DNA from: Grifola frondosa
Taxonomy: Eukaryota; Basidiomycota; Agaricomycetes; Polyporales; Grifolaceae
DNA: 64,000 bases
Assembly: GCA_001683735.1 (NCBI GenBank)
Contig: LUGG01000001.1
Coordinates: 1,364,001-1,428,000 of the forward strand
Reading direction: 5' to 3'
Positions 45,165 to 57,184 of this stretch are shown piece after piece (within the stretch, counting starts at the first letter, position 1; the number at the start of each line of letters is the position of its first letter). The notes under the pieces were generated by a model. The model saw only the letters and a list, made by a program, of their open reading frames with translations, made no database searches and had not been told where the DNA came from. Made by a program: the position numbers and the translations under genes.

Positions 45165-47100
45165 ATGTCTGAGCCCACGTATGTCGCGTTTGCTAACCCG
45201 GTTTCGTATGAGTTGACGCGTCCATCGTCGTTTCTAGTGGTGATATCGGCCTTATTGGCTTGGCCGTCATGGTACGCATCCCCAGAGGCGTTCTCTGACG
45301 AGGGATTCTGATCAACGAGTATGCACCCCAGGGCCAAAACTTGATCCTCAATATGAATGACAAGGGGTTCACGGTTGTTGCATATAACCGAACGATCAGT
45401 AAGGTCGATCACTTCCTCGCGAACGAGGCCAAGGGTGAATTCCGCCATCTCTGCATCAACGGTAAACGCTCAGATATCTCCTAGGTACCAAAGTTCAGGG
45501 GGCACACTCCATCGAGGAGCTGGTTGCCAAGCTGAAGCGACCCAGGAAGATCATCCTTCTCGTCAAGGCTGGCTCTGCTGTTGACTCTTTCATCTCGCAA
45601 CTGGAGCCTCACCTCGAGAAGGGTGACATTATCATCGATGGTGGTAACTCTCACTATCCCGACTCTATTCGTCGCACACAGGAGCTCGAGTCTAAGGGTC
45701 TTCTGTTCGTCGGCTCTGGTGTCTCCGGCGGTGAAGAGGGTGCTCGCTACGGTCCTTCGCTCATGCCTGGTGGTTCCCCCGCCGCCTGGCCTCATATTAA
45801 AGAAATCTTCCAGGCTACGGCCGCTCAGGTCAACGGCGAGCCCTGCTGCGATTGGGTCGGCGAGACAGGTGCCGGACACTACGTCAAGATGGTCCACAAC
45901 GGTGAGAAGCGTTCTCACGCTGATCAATATCCAGCTGTAAATCTCACGAATTGCACAAGGTATCGAGTACGGTGACATGCAGCTGATTGCGGAGGCATAT
46001 GACATCCTCAAGCGCGGACTTGGCCTTTCCGAGAGCGAGATTGCTGACATCTTCCGCAAGTGGAACACGGGTGTCCTGGACTCCTTCCTCATTGACATCA
46101 CGGCAAACATTCTCAAATTCAACGATGACGATGGTGAACCTCTTGTTACCAAGATTCTAGACCAGGCTGGTCAGAAGGGTACTGGCAAGTGGACTGCTGT
46201 CGCTGCACTTGACGCTGGCATGCCCGGTATGTGACTCTGCTGGATTTTACTTCGCTGTTATTGACTTTTGGGACCGCGTTTAGTAACGCTGATTGGCGAG
46301 GCCGTCTTTGCTCGCTGCTTGTCTGCGATCAAGCAGGAGCGTGTCCGTGCCAGCAAAGTCATCGCAGGTCCCCAGAGGGAGCCCTTCAAGGGCGATAAGA
46401 AACAGTTCATTGATGACCTTGAGCAGGCGCTCTACGCGTCTAAGATTATCTCGTATACGCAGGGCTTCATGCTCATGCGCGAGACTGCAAAGGAGGTCAG
46501 TATACTCGTCAGCTAACTTGTAGATAGACATGCTAAATGACTATCGGCGCACAGCTCAGTTGGAACTTGAACTACGCCGGCATCGCGCAGATGTGGCGCG
46601 GCGGCTGCATCATCAAGAGCGTGTTCCTTGGCGACATCACCGCCGCATACCATAAGAACGGCAAGCTCGAGTCGCTGCTCTTCGACGACTTCTTCAACAA
46701 GGCCGTCCACAAAGCTCAGCCCGGCTGGCGACGCATCATCGCTCAGGCCGTACTCTGGGGCATCCCCACGCCCGCCTTCAGCACCGCGCTTTCCTTCTTC
46801 GACGGCTACAGGAGCGAAATCGTCCCTGCGAACCTCGTGCAGGCTCAGGTACGTATTGTTTCGCAGTGGGAAGAGCCCTGACTGACATGTGAACGTTCTT
46901 CCGTAGCGCGACTATTTCGGCGCGCACACCTTCCGGGTACTTCCCGGCAAGGAGAACGCCAAGCTCAAGGCTGGCGAGGATATTCGTATGCACCGAATCT
47001 ATTTCTACCTTGTTCACGATATCTGATTTCATTCTATCTCGCAGATATCAACTGGACCGGCCGCGGAGGCAACGTTTCCGCAAGCACATACCTTGCTTAA
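45165..47100 (+). CDS. GND1: 6-phosphogluconate dehydrogenase, decarboxylating
   Basis: The enzyme turns 6-phosphogluconate into ribulose 5-phosphate, CO2 and NADPH in the cytosol. Exon 1 is only MSEPT; after a 65-nt intron it reads [11 protein letters not shown], and the next exon gives [20 protein letters not shown]. Also seen: [54 protein letters not shown], the family signature [45 protein letters not shown] and the C-terminal [16 protein letters not shown] with [15 protein letters not shown]. The stop is TAA at 47098. Seven or so introns, all with GT-AG ends. No frame repair was needed. Confidence 0.96.
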
Positions 47101-47471
47101 GCATATGGTATGCGGTGGGAGTCGTGTTTGTTGGTTCTCCAGCTGCAGCTCTAGATATGTGTATACTAGCGAGATTGTCACTTGTGCGTCATGCTGTGCG
47201 TGATCGAGACGACGGAAGACATGGGGAAGAGGGTACGATATACGTAGAAGGAAATGAAAACAGAGTATTCGCAGTCTGCAAACTTGTGATGAGGGAGATT
47301 CTTAGTTCTGATTGTCTTTCCAGCTATTGACGTAGCTCACCTCGCGTTTTGTGCATTGCAGTTTAACGTGTTGTCTGGATTTGCGCGTAGCGTAGAGAAT
47401 TCCAGATACGAGTCGTTAACTGTGGCGGTAGTGGCTGCAGCCCGATTTGGCAAACTCTGTGGAAGACTTTC
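47101..47471. other. Intergenic region between 6PGD and ASNSD1-type gene
   Basis: Carries the 6PGD 3' region and the promoter of the next gene. No coding frame is visible. Confidence 0.6.
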
Positions 47472-49965
47472 ATGTGTGGAATCCTGTTCGCTCTTCACTC
47501 CCTCACCCCCGCAGATGATATACAAAAGGCGAACCATGCAGCCTTTCAGGCGTTGCTTGAACAACTGCAGGTTGCCAACGCTGCGCGAGGTCCGTTACAT
47601 TTTCAGCATTTAGCGCCCTATACATACACGAAGGCCAATCTTCTAACTAAACGCTTCAGGGCCCGATGCGCAAGAGACTGTGCAGTGCGCGGTTCAAGAT
47701 GTATCGATGACCTTCTTTGCTTCCGAACTTCGACTTCGTGGGGATGCGTTCATAGCGCAGCCTCACCGGAATGGCCGTGGAAACGTGCTATGCTGGAATG
47801 GAGAAGTTCGTCTCTTCTCTTCCACTAATAGAATCTACCATTCTTAACCTCATTTATAAATCGAATGGTATTTTTATAGATTTTTGAGGGGCTCGATGTA
47901 AGCGGAAGTGGACGCAAACAATTTTTATCATAATCATTGACTTTAGTAGATCGCTCCCTCAGAGAACGACGGAGCGAAACTCTTCGCTTTATTACAAGAC
48001 ATAGAAGACCCGGGAGATATTATAGATGTTCTCGGAAGTATAGAGGGACCGTACGTGCTCGCGCTTGACAAATTTCGTCGGACACTCATGCGATTTCCAG
48101 CTACGCGATCCTTTACTACCATGTATGCTCTTCTTCTCCAAGGAAAATGATGTGCATCCATTGACGTACACATTAGAGACTCTCGAGGCGTCTCTTTTTT
48201 GCCCGTGATCCCCTCGGTCGGCGCTCTCTGCTGATTCACAGACCAACGGAGACGAAACCATATTTTTTGTTGACGTCCGTGTCAATAGGGTCTCACCCAG
48301 GATACGAGCTGGATGAGCTATCGACCATGCACATTCATTCCCTAGATGTTGGCAGACTCGGCGAGCTAGGACATGTGCGATCGGTTTTCCGGTTTTATTT
48401 ACTTAAAAACTGTATGCTAAAACGTGCATCAGATTGTACCACGTTTTCAGGCATCCTTGGCAGCAATACCCCGTTGTCGAGAGGATTTTCCATTACCTTA
48501 CGTTCGTGCGGAAGTGTTCTCATTCAGCCTTTTCCTCCATTGCTTACCTCTCTCGATGATTTCATAGGCGCGATTAGCCCAAGTCAATCGATTGTTGCCT
48601 GACGACCCACCAACGGTCCAGGATCTGGATCACATACCACCTCATCTATCTTCTGCCGTGGGTGGGCTCCTTGCTCACCTCGACCGAAGCGTGATGTTGC
48701 GGGTGCGCAACATACCGCGGAAAAGGTGAGATCATCTCGCAGCTGCATCTAACGTGTTTTGATATCGCGAATATGCAGTACCTCCACAGGGCAGGCACGA
48801 GTAGCAGTGCTTTTCAGCGGCGGTATTGATTCTACAATGCTCGCTTTCTTAGCTGACCGGTAAGTACTGCAACTTTGCACGGCCTGACATTAATTTGTTC
48901 TTTGTGCATATCAGACATGTGGATCCCGACGAGCCAATCGACCTTCTCAACGTGGGCTTCGAGAACCCCAGGAAAATTTGCGTACAGGTGGAAGGCAACA
49001 TCGGCGGGCTTCCTAAGAGAGAAAAGAAGCAGAAATTGAAAGACAGGGTCGACTATTCGACTGTCAATGTCTCCTACAATGTGCCAGATAGAGTTACTGG
49101 ACTACAAGAAGTCGAAGAGTTGAGAAGATTGTGTCCTGGTCGAGTGTGGAATTTCGTGCGTTGCCAGAGATGTGCTTGTGAAACAAGGAAGCTAATAGCA
49201 TGTGGCACGCAGGTGGAGGTGAACGTTCCATTCGAGGTCAGTTGTGAATATGGTCTTCCGTGTCCAATGAATTGACTGGAGTAGGAGTCACAAAGTGCAC
49301 GATCGACCGTAGAAGCCTTGATGTTTCCGTCGAGGACAGTCATGGATCTGGTGAATGCTATCAGCATCCTCACACATTCCGGGACTTACCTTCTACCTGT
49401 ACAACGTAGAGTCTTGCAGTTGCATTATACTTTGCAGCGCGGGGAGTAGGCCAAATTAGGAGTCATCCTGCTGCGGAACCTCACCCTTATACAAGTCCTG
49501 CACGGGTTCTCCTCAACGGACTTGGCTCTGACGAGTTACTTGGCGGTTATGGTCGCCATCGCACTGCTTTCAAAGCCGCTGGATGGCAAGCAGTCATAGA
49601 TGAGGTAATAAAACGCTGTCATAACTACATCATGATTTCTGAGTAGTTTTATATAGCTGCAACTGGAACTTGACCGAATCCCGACGAGAAACCTGGGAAG
49701 AGATGACCGGGTCATTTCATCACATGGAAAAGAGACGCGGCATCCCTTCCTATCACTGTCGGTTGTGTCCTTCCTCGCGCAGCTGCCAGTACACATAAAG
49801 ATGGATCCTAGATTAGAGTCTGGGCTTGGAGAAAAGATGCTATTGAGGTTGGCCGCAAGAAAAGTGGGATTAGTGGAGGCTAGCGCGAGAAAGAAGAGAG
49901 CAATGCAGTTTGGCAGTCATTCTGCGAGAATGGCGCCGGGAGAGGGGACAGGAAGGGTGATATAA
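47472..49965 (+). CDS. Asparagine synthetase domain-containing protein (ASNSD1 type)
   Basis: ASNSD1 proteins join an N-terminal glutamine amidotransferase fold to a C-terminal asparagine synthase fold; their true reaction is unsettled. Cys2 follows the start Met (MCGILFALHSL), as in class II amidotransferases. Next: RGDAFIAQPHRNGRGNVLCW (near 47740), LFFARDPLGRRSLLIH (about 48190), the PP-loop VAVLFSGGIDSTMLAF (about 48800), NVGFENP, a VEVNVPF stretch, LLNGLGSDELLGGYGRHR (about 49510-49560), and the final HGKETRHPFLSLSVVSFLAQ, GEKMLLRLAARKVGL, RKKRAMQFGSHSARM. The stop is TAA at 49963. It has many short introns and some joins were not fixed. The ATG at 47472 gives the exposed Cys2. Confidence 0.9.
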
Positions 49966-50130
49966 TATTGCCTTAGAATTTACATACCGTAGACTATACA
50001 GGCTGTGCTCGAAGGCCAATTCACGACTGGGAGGATTGAAATCCACCAAAGGAGATCTCAGATCCTCGGACACGTGGCTCGTGCCTCAGTCCCCGGCGGA
50101 ACGCGTGCGTCAGGGATTCCATCCACGACC

Positions 50131-51429
50131 ATGGCTCTCCCTCAACTAGCAAGTCGTCTCATAGGTCCGTAAAACACTGCTGTTCATGACGTTAATTCAT
50201 GCTGAAGAGTATTAACTTGCTACAGTGCCAATCGCCGTCGGCGTTGCGCTCATCCAAGCCAGCATTTACGATGTTCCTGGAGGGTACCGTGCGGTCATGT
50301 TCGACCGGTTCTCTGGTGTAAAGGAAGAGGTGTGTTCTTATATTGCCCTTGAGAGTATGGTCATTGAAACCAAGATTGTCCTACGCCTGTACTAGTCCAG
50401 GCCGGAAGGAACACATTTTTTGGTTCCCTGGCTCCAACGTGCAATTCTCTATGACTGCCGCATCAAGCCCAGAGTGAGCTTCGAAGCTTCGTACTTCGAT
50501 GCCGGATGGTAAACTGACCCTCTATATTGCAGAATATCTCCACGACTACTGGTTCAAAAGACCTGCAAATGGTTTCCATCACTCTTCGAGTGCTCTCGCG
50601 CCCGGACCTTGAGCATCTGCCCAGGATTTACAAGAGTTTGGGCCTGGATTACGACGAAAGGGTGTTGCCTTCTATCGGCAATGAGGTGTTGAAGAGCATT
50701 GTAGCCCAGTTTGACGCTGCTGAGCTGATCACCCAGAGAGAAGTGGTGAGTTTGCATACACTTTCGCACAATTTGTCTTGGACCGAGTTTGGTCCTAGGT
50801 GTCTTCCAGGATCCGGGAGGATCTCCTTCAGCGTGCTGGAGAATTTAACCTCAAGCTTGAGGATGTGTCCATCACCCACTTGACGTTTGGCAAAGTGAAT
50901 AATACCGTTTAACTACTTGTGCTTCGAGCTGACGTTCCTGTGCCTTTAGGAATTTACTCAGGTATTTACATCGGGGTAACGTGGTGAGCTCCCTCTGATG
51001 TGCATTTTTCACAGGCTGTGGAGGCAAAACAAATTGCTCAACAAGGTGCGACGTCTCACATATATTGAGAATCTCTGATTGCTGAACTCTGACTGGTTAG
51101 ATGCTGAGCGAGCAAAATTCATCGTGGAGAAGGTAAGTCGATGGCGTTGTTCCTTCTTCAGCTGTACTGATTACTTGTGTTATTTGTGTTAGGCGGAACA
51201 AGAGCGTCAGGCAGCTGTTATTCGGGCTGAAGGTGAGGCCGAGGCGGCGGCGACAATTTCGCGTGCTTTGGACAAAGCAGGAGAGGCGTTTGTTGCCTTC
51301 AGGAAAATCGAGGCCAGCAAAGCCATTGTGGCGTCTCTCGTTGCGAATCCCAACGTGACATACATCCCGAGCAGCGGTGGAAATGTGTTGTTGAATGTAC
51401 CTACTCCTACTCAGATCCGGAAGCAGTGA
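50131..51429 (+). CDS. PHB1: Prohibitin 1, mitochondrial inner-membrane ring complex
   Basis: Prohibitins 1 and 2 form ring complexes in the mitochondrial inner membrane that guard membrane proteins from the m-AAA protease. The start [20 protein letters not shown] is the membrane anchor; then [139 protein letters not shown] in short exons, and [17 protein letters not shown] near the end. The stop is at 51427. Exons are unusually short (about 20-40 nt around 51010-51130). Confidence 0.95.
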
Positions 51430-51608
51430 TTCATGCTGCTACAATGAGACTATGACTGTATTGTTTTAAATCCAGTATTGTTGTCTGAAGAAGGATCATT
51501 TGTATTACGGCCGTTGATTATGCAAGGTTCGGAGATAACCGAGGGAGAGGCCACTGGTCGAGCGCCTTACGAATTTGCGCAGAACATAACGGTGCACTGT
51601 CTCCTGAC

Positions 51609-51712
51609 TTGTCATATCGTCTCTCTGTCCGTTTTCCTCTCTCTCTGTCCGTTTCTCTCTCTCTGTCTCTGCTCTCCTCTGTCTTATCTCTCTATCTCCT
51701 CTGTTCCATACG
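51609..51712 (+). repeat. CT-rich low-complexity tract upstream of the Pub1-like gene
   Basis: About 100 bases of CTCTCT with repeated CTCTCTGTCCGTTT units, ending 135 bases before the ATG at 51847. Such pyrimidine stretches are common in fungal promoters and leaders; here it may belong to the promoter or 5' UTR of the RNA-binding gene. Confidence 0.7.
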
Positions 51713-51846
51713 GACTTGTCTCCTTGTCGCGTTTTCCCTCTCTTGTCAATTTTCCTGTTGTAATTATCTCGGGATCATCTTGCTTGCAATCGAAAACTTA
51801 TCCAGCGTCATCTCAGGCCTAACGATTTCATTATCTTTCTGTCATC

Positions 51847-53287
51847 ATGAATCCCATGAGTCCAATGACAGCAGCTGAGGCTCCCGTGAGTTCCTGGATG
51901 ATCTGTTTTCCGTTTTAGAAGCTTATGCCCCGCGACTCTTTTCGATCGCGTACGATGTGCAGCGGCGGGCTCACCTCTACGTTGGCAATCTCAGCCCAAG
52001 GGTGACGGAGTACATGCTTACAGAAATTTTCGCCGTGGCCGGGCCCGTCCAGCATGTCAAGATCATCCCCGACCGCAACTACCAGCACGGCGGTCTCAAC
52101 TATGGTTTCGTGGAGTACATGGACATGCGTGCTGCCGAAACCGCCCTGCAAACGCTCAACGGACGCAAGATCTTCGACACCGAGATCCGTGTCAACTGGG
52201 CGTACCAGGGTCAGCAAAACAAGGAGGACACGAGCAGCCACTACCATGTCTTTGTCGGTGACCTCAGCCCCGAGGTCAACGACGAGGTGCTCGGCAAGGC
52301 CTTTAGCGCCTTCGGCACGCTTTCAGACGCTCGCGTTATGTGGGACATGAACTCGGGCAAGTCCCGCGGGTACGGCTTCCTCGCCTTCCGGGACAAAACC
52401 GATGCGGAGCAGGCTATTGCGACGATGAACGGCGAGTGGCTCGGCTCCCGCGCCATCCGCGTGAACTGGGCGAACCAGAAGACGCAGGGCGCCCCTCCCG
52501 CCCCTGGACGTCCTGGCATGACTGGCGGCGGGGCCCCGGCGCCCATCAACTTCCAGGGCGGCCCGCTCTCGTACGAGTCGGTCGTGCAGCAGACGCCGGC
52601 GTACAACACCACCGTTTATGTCGGCAACCTCGTCCCGTACTGCACGCAGGCCGACCTCATCCCCTTCTTCCAGTCCATCGGCTACCTCTCCGAGATCCGC
52701 ATGCAGGCTGATCGCGGCTTCGCATTCGTCAAACTCGATACGCACGAGCACGCCGCTATGGCGATCGTGCAGCTCCAGGGTCAGATGGTGCACGGAAGGC
52801 CGATCAAGTGCAGTTGGGGAAAGGACAGGGCTGACGGAGGTGCGGCACTGTCGACAGGCTCTTTGAGCCCCACTCCTGCCGCTGCCCCGTATGGGAACAT
52901 GGTGCGTGAGCTTCTAACGGAATGCGACTGTGCGCTGACTTTGCTCTTAAGCCCATGTACGGCATGCCGCAGCCTAACACATATGGGCAGTATGGTTTCG
53001 GAGCTTATGGTGGAACGCCTGGCGCTGCTGCGCCCGGCATGGCGAGCCCTGTGGCTCCGACGGCGGCGATGGGAATGGCTGGGCAGGCGGGTGGTGCGGA
53101 AGCCGCTGCTGGACAGGCCGCTCAGGGTCAATGGGGGGCGGCGACCCGAACTCTTATTACTCGAATTATTGGGGAGGTGAGGATACTGCAGTCCATCTCT
53201 TGATGACATGCTCACAATATGCTTGCAGGTTACTACGGCCAGACTGCCGGCCAGGGTGCAGGAGACCCTCAAGGCCAGGCTCAATGA
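51847..53287 (+). CDS. PUB1: Pub1/TIA1-type RNA-binding protein with three RRMs
   Basis: Pub1 and TIA-1 bind U-rich RNA and take part in mRNA turnover and stress granules. The first exon (MNPMSPMTAAEAP) joins, through an intron of about 65 nt, to RRM1 (AHLYVGNLSPRVTEYML, RNP1 LNYGFVEY), RRM2 (YHVFVGDLSPEVNDEVLGKA, RNP1 RGYGFLAF, RVNWANQK) and RRM3 (TTVYVGNLVPYCTQADLIP, RNP1 RGFAFVKL, CSWGKDR). A Pro/Gly/Ala/Gln-rich tail follows (MYGMPQPNTYGQYGFGAYGG to QGQAQ). The frame breaks in a G6 run (53133-53138): one more G gives GGGDPNSYYSNYWGG and leads cleanly through the last intron to the TGA at 53285. Confidence 0.92.
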
Positions 53288-53782
53288 GCCATTGATTCAT
53301 TGTCGTCGATCACGGTTGTAGCATCTCCAAGCTATGTTTCGTTAAAGTGTGCTATTACGGCTCTTTTATGTGTCGTCCTTGCGGTTCCTAATTTTATGTG
53401 CAGAGCATCCTTTACTCTTGTTCAAATATGAAATTTCTTTGTTAGCTCCTAGTGCGATGTTTATACGAAGCCGTCGTCTTGCTCATCTGTGATAATAAGC
53501 TCCGTTGCGTCCTTATCTCTTGTCAATTGCAGAGTGTTTTCACCGTGTCTCAATGATAGCGCCAGCTGCAGTCGTCCTTCTGTCAATCGCGTCTGCTGCA
53601 ATCAATGCGAATCATCTACTACAACGTGAAGGTCCTTCTAGCTGACGCATATATATCCCCTCGTTACTCGCGCAACTCGCGCATCAATGGCCCTCATCGT
53701 CGCTGCAACCGACCCAAAGTGACTATTCGTTTCTCATCAGAATTTTAATGACTGCCTATCGACAAAAAGTACTGACCTTGAA
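53288..53782. other. Intergenic, no gene seen
   Basis: Convergent 3' region of the Pub1-like gene and the small secreted protein. Short chance frames only. Confidence 0.55.
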
Positions 53783-54028
53783 TCAAGCAGATGTCGCGTG
53801 GGGCATATGCGTATGGCTGTGCGACGCAGTACTATGATTGGGTTTGCCTTCCTGGCCCAGTTGTCGGTTTCGAATGGGAGAGAACTCCATCGGCATGCCC
53901 TTCGCTTCGACTTCAGTGTTGCGTGGATGAGTGATGGCGTCCGCGGGTAAATGGGGGGATGGCGGGGCAGCCAGCGCGGGGGCAGCAGCAGCAGCTAGAA
54001 TGGAGAAGGCGATAATGGGGCTGCGCAT
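53783..54028 (-). CDS. Small secreted protein 1
   Basis: 81 codons open with a textbook signal peptide (MRSPIIAFSILAAAAAPALA) and a likely cut after ALA-A. The mature part of about 60 residues is Pro/His-rich (PPSPHLPADAITHP; HSHTHMPHATSA) and has no cysteine. A TATATAG motif lies about 100 bases upstream (54127-54136). The opening MRSP recurs in the two secreted proteins to the right. A splice donor near the stop (CAAGGTCAGT) could extend it. Function unknown. Confidence 0.55.
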   Translation of the reverse strand: MRSPIIAFSILAAAAAPALAAPPSPHLPADAITHPRNTEVEAKGMPMEFSPIRNRQLGQEGKPNHSTASHSHTHMPHATSA

Positions 54029-54671
54029 GGTGTTGGTATAGTTTGTGGAAAGATAGAATTAGAGGATGAGTATAGTAAATAAAGGCGAGGCAAGGATGTT
54101 TGGGGAGGGGCTCGTTCACGCTCTTCATTATATAGTAAAATGGCCCAAGTTCATATTCCGCTGCGTCTTCTCGAGAGATGATTCAACTGGGACACCTTCC
54201 TTATTCGGATGTATAGTACCATAAACGATCGTCTCTTTGACGATCTTAGCGTCTAGTTGCTCATAAACGTTTGCAAAGCCTTCACCATGACTGCTGTTCA
54301 AAACTAAAGATCAATTTCAATGAGGACCACGCGCGCATATATGAACTCTTATAGCGATCTAGTGCTTGATTGGTCTGAAAGAGAACATTGACACTCTTGC
54401 ACGCCACAGTCCTGTCGTCTCAGAATATTTTATTGATCTATACTGCTAATATTTACGAATAGCTGCATATTACTCCCGTGCTCAGTACTGTTTTGGGACC
54501 AAACTAATGACTTTGCATCTATATCTGCCGAGCCCCCCTGGTCAGCCATTGCTTGAGGAGATGTCAGCCTCTCATTGCGTCGTTCTTAAGAAGGATGCAA
54601 ACCGTTCGCGGTCCGTGCAAGTCGTTCTGTTCCCAATTCTTCCTACTACCATCTCTTGTGCTAGCTGAACG
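54029..54671. other. Divergent gap between secreted proteins 1 and 2
   Basis: AT-rich; includes the TATA motif of protein 1 (minus strand). No other feature. Confidence 0.5.
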
Positions 54672-55529
54672 ATGCGTAGCCCCGTCGCCGCTGTTGCGCT
54701 ATTCATCGCATTTGCAGCTACAGTCTCTGGGCACCATGATTCTCCCGTCACGGACGTCGCGCCCGCATCTTACGAGGAAAAAGCAGGAGCTCCCCGCCTA
54801 CATTTTCGCCTACGAGGCTACCCCGACGAGAATGACGATCCTCGCCGGCCTGGGGGGATGGAAGACCAACAGAGCGGGCCTGATGTCAAGCCGCCCGTGA
54901 ACCACGACGCGGGCGAAGGAGGACCGAAACATTTCGAGGGACATCCCAGTGAGATTGTCTCTTATTGTCTCATTTTTTAATCGCTTATATACCCTTCAGA
55001 GAGCAGTTTGGATGGGGGTATTTCACAGTCGGGGAACGTAGGCAGCGATGACAGCGATGTCCGTTCGGATGACGCCGAGTCTGCCTCTGGTCCGTCTCTC
55101 ATCAGCCATGGTGGAACCTCCGAAAGTGATAAATCTGCCGGAGGAAGTACTATCTCTGGTCAGGCCCCAGACTACGGGTCCACTACTAAACGGGAGATGC
55201 ACGGCATCCACGCCAGGAGGTCTACTCATACCGACAAGCTCATTGCGAGATACCCAGCCGGGCCCGATACCTATGTGCCTCGCGATTCATTTTTTCCATT
55301 CAGCGGCGATGGCAATTCTCACGACGATAATTCCAGTAAGATCGTCGTACACGGTCCTCTACACAATTACTTGTGCTGATTGATTTAACTCCTAGATCAT
55401 AACGGGGCCGATGGTAGGAGCACCCGTGGATCTGCGGTGAATGGCAGTGGTCGTAACGGAGGCCACGCACATGCAGGGACAACTGGAGATACGGAGGGAG
55501 GCAAAGTCATCAACGAGCCTTACGAGTAG
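54672..55529 (+). CDS. Small secreted Gly/Ser/Asp-rich protein 2
   Basis: The start MRSPVAAVALFIAFAATVSG is a signal peptide with a likely cut after VSG. Three exons (introns about 54951-54998 and 55336-55394, both GT-AG) give a hydrophilic protein of about 250 residues: PRRPGGMEDQQSGPDVKPP, SQSGNVGSDDSDVRSDDAES, SGPSLISHGGTSESDKSAGG, NGSGRNGGHAHAGTTGDTEG, ending KVINEPYE. No cysteine pattern and no known domain. It is convergent with the third secreted protein. Could be a cell-wall or matrix protein; that is inference. Confidence 0.6.
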
Positions 55530-55797
55530 GCTCGCATAGATTACCCGATATACAGAGATTATGTCTATTTCGTCGTATACGTCTCAATCTTCACATTTGA
55601 ACGTCGAGTGGTTGGAACTGGTTGCGCAAGGGCGTATAGAGCAGGCCTTTCTTTGTACTTACCGAGGAGCGGCTTGCGCATCAGGACTATGACAATAAAC
55701 CGATAAACGATGAAGTATATCATCAGATAGGTGTTGATACAAGGACAGACCATATCGCTACAATGCATTCAGAATCCAGATCCACATGACGATATAA

Positions 55798-56641
55798 TCA
55801 ACCGAAGACTGGCTTGTCCGCAACGCTGCCTCCAGTAGCACAACCACTTTCCGTGGTGCCCGCTTTACCAGCGTTGTCTGAGCAAGCGACAGATGTCAGT
55901 TTTAATCCAGCATATAGTCACCGGAAATCTCTTACTAGAGTCCATATTAACCATTCCTCCGTAGTTATAGACGCCTCCGCCCTCGGCATTGCCTGAGTTG
56001 CCACTGTCTGCATTTCCTCCGGCACCATCGCTGCCGTGGCCGCCCTTTGCGCACCCGGAAGTTGAGCCTCCTCCTTGGCCGGCATTGTTGGAATTCCAGT
56101 TGAAAAGCACTGGCATCCCATTGTTGCTCGACTGGCCTTCAGGTACTGTGTTATAGACTGAACCGCCATTGACGTCGCCGCTGCTTCCGGTATTGGCATT
56201 GCCGCCCAAGGTCTTGTCATTGTCAACCCGCTTCATGAACACGGAGGGAATACTGGGACGGAGGTCAGAGTGATGAATAGTATGAAGTGCATCAAAGAGC
56301 ACACTTTTGAATAGAGCCTCCCGAGACGTCGCTGCTTGAACCAGCATTTCCACCTGCAGTGTCTTGGTTGCGTGTCCTCTTCCAAAGACCTCTCGGACCG
56401 ATCCTGAAAGAAGCGTCAGAAGACATAGGGAATGATATACGTAGAATTCTCCTTCCCGAACTCACTTGCGAGGTTGCACCGGTCCGTTGAACGCACGCGA
56501 AGACGGGGATTCCTGGGGACTAGAAATGGCGAAGACATCCGAATTAAAGCTTCCAGGGTTTGCGAATGGCGCAGCAGAAGTGAGATTGGGACTCAGCACT
56601 GCAACTACGAAGATAGTGCAGGTGAGAGCTGGGGTGCGCAT
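55798..56641 (-). CDS. Small secreted repeat protein 3 (Gly/Asn-rich units)
   Basis: The start MRTPALTCTIFVVAVLSPNL is a signal peptide, followed by a linker ending FNGPVQPRK. Then come related units, each on its own exon or part exon: AGGNAGSSSDVSGGSI, GGNANTGSSGDVNGGSVYN, GGNADSGNSGNAEGGGVYN, and a second type NAGQGGGSTSGCAKGG and NAGKAGTTESGCATGG. The second type holds a single Cys. Introns fall between repeats with the same donor form, so exon duplication may have built the gene. The stop is at 55798. Family unknown; a cell-wall or adhesive role is inference. Confidence 0.6.
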
Positions 56642-57184
56642 TTCGGTGTCGAAGGTGTACTTGTGTTGGTGCTAGTGTGTGTATAGAAGAACAAACCTAG
56701 AGGGTGAAAATCTTGAGGGGAGAAAGGAGTGTCGGGATGAAGACAAGAGAAGAGATAGGATACGCGGCGTGTGCGAGTGCGTCAGTTTTATGTTTGAAAT
56801 TGCCCGAGGCTGACACCGATTCCAGCTTCCACACACTTCCACTTTCGGACGTGTCATGTCCATTCTGGGTGTCCTGTGTTCGCGCTCGGCAATTCGGCAA
56901 CAGTAAGTGAATTCAACCAGACAGTATTTGCCGTATTATTCGAAGGGAAGGGATGAAGTGGACGTTATTATAGTGAGCTCTGGGTCGAGAGAATGAATAT
57001 GAAGTAGTATATATAACGCACGACACAGTACATCCATCCGTGAAGCAGATATTACGCGAAAAATCGATGTTAGGATATCAAACATAGCGCTGGGTATCCA
57101 AAGCAGAGTGAGAACAATTGTACGGCACTACAAATAGCGAACCTTGAATGGCAAGGGACATACGGGCAACTCATTCGTCCACCA
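56642..57184. other. Gap between secreted protein 3 and ATG16, no gene seen
   Basis: Upstream region of secreted protein 3 and downstream region of ATG16. A TATATATAAC motif lies at about 57005-57016. No coding frame is supported. Confidence 0.5.

Noticed and set aside
52241..53284. Long minus-strand frames opposite the Pub1-like gene
   Set aside because: They mirror the GC-biased third positions of the real RRM exons and show no domain.
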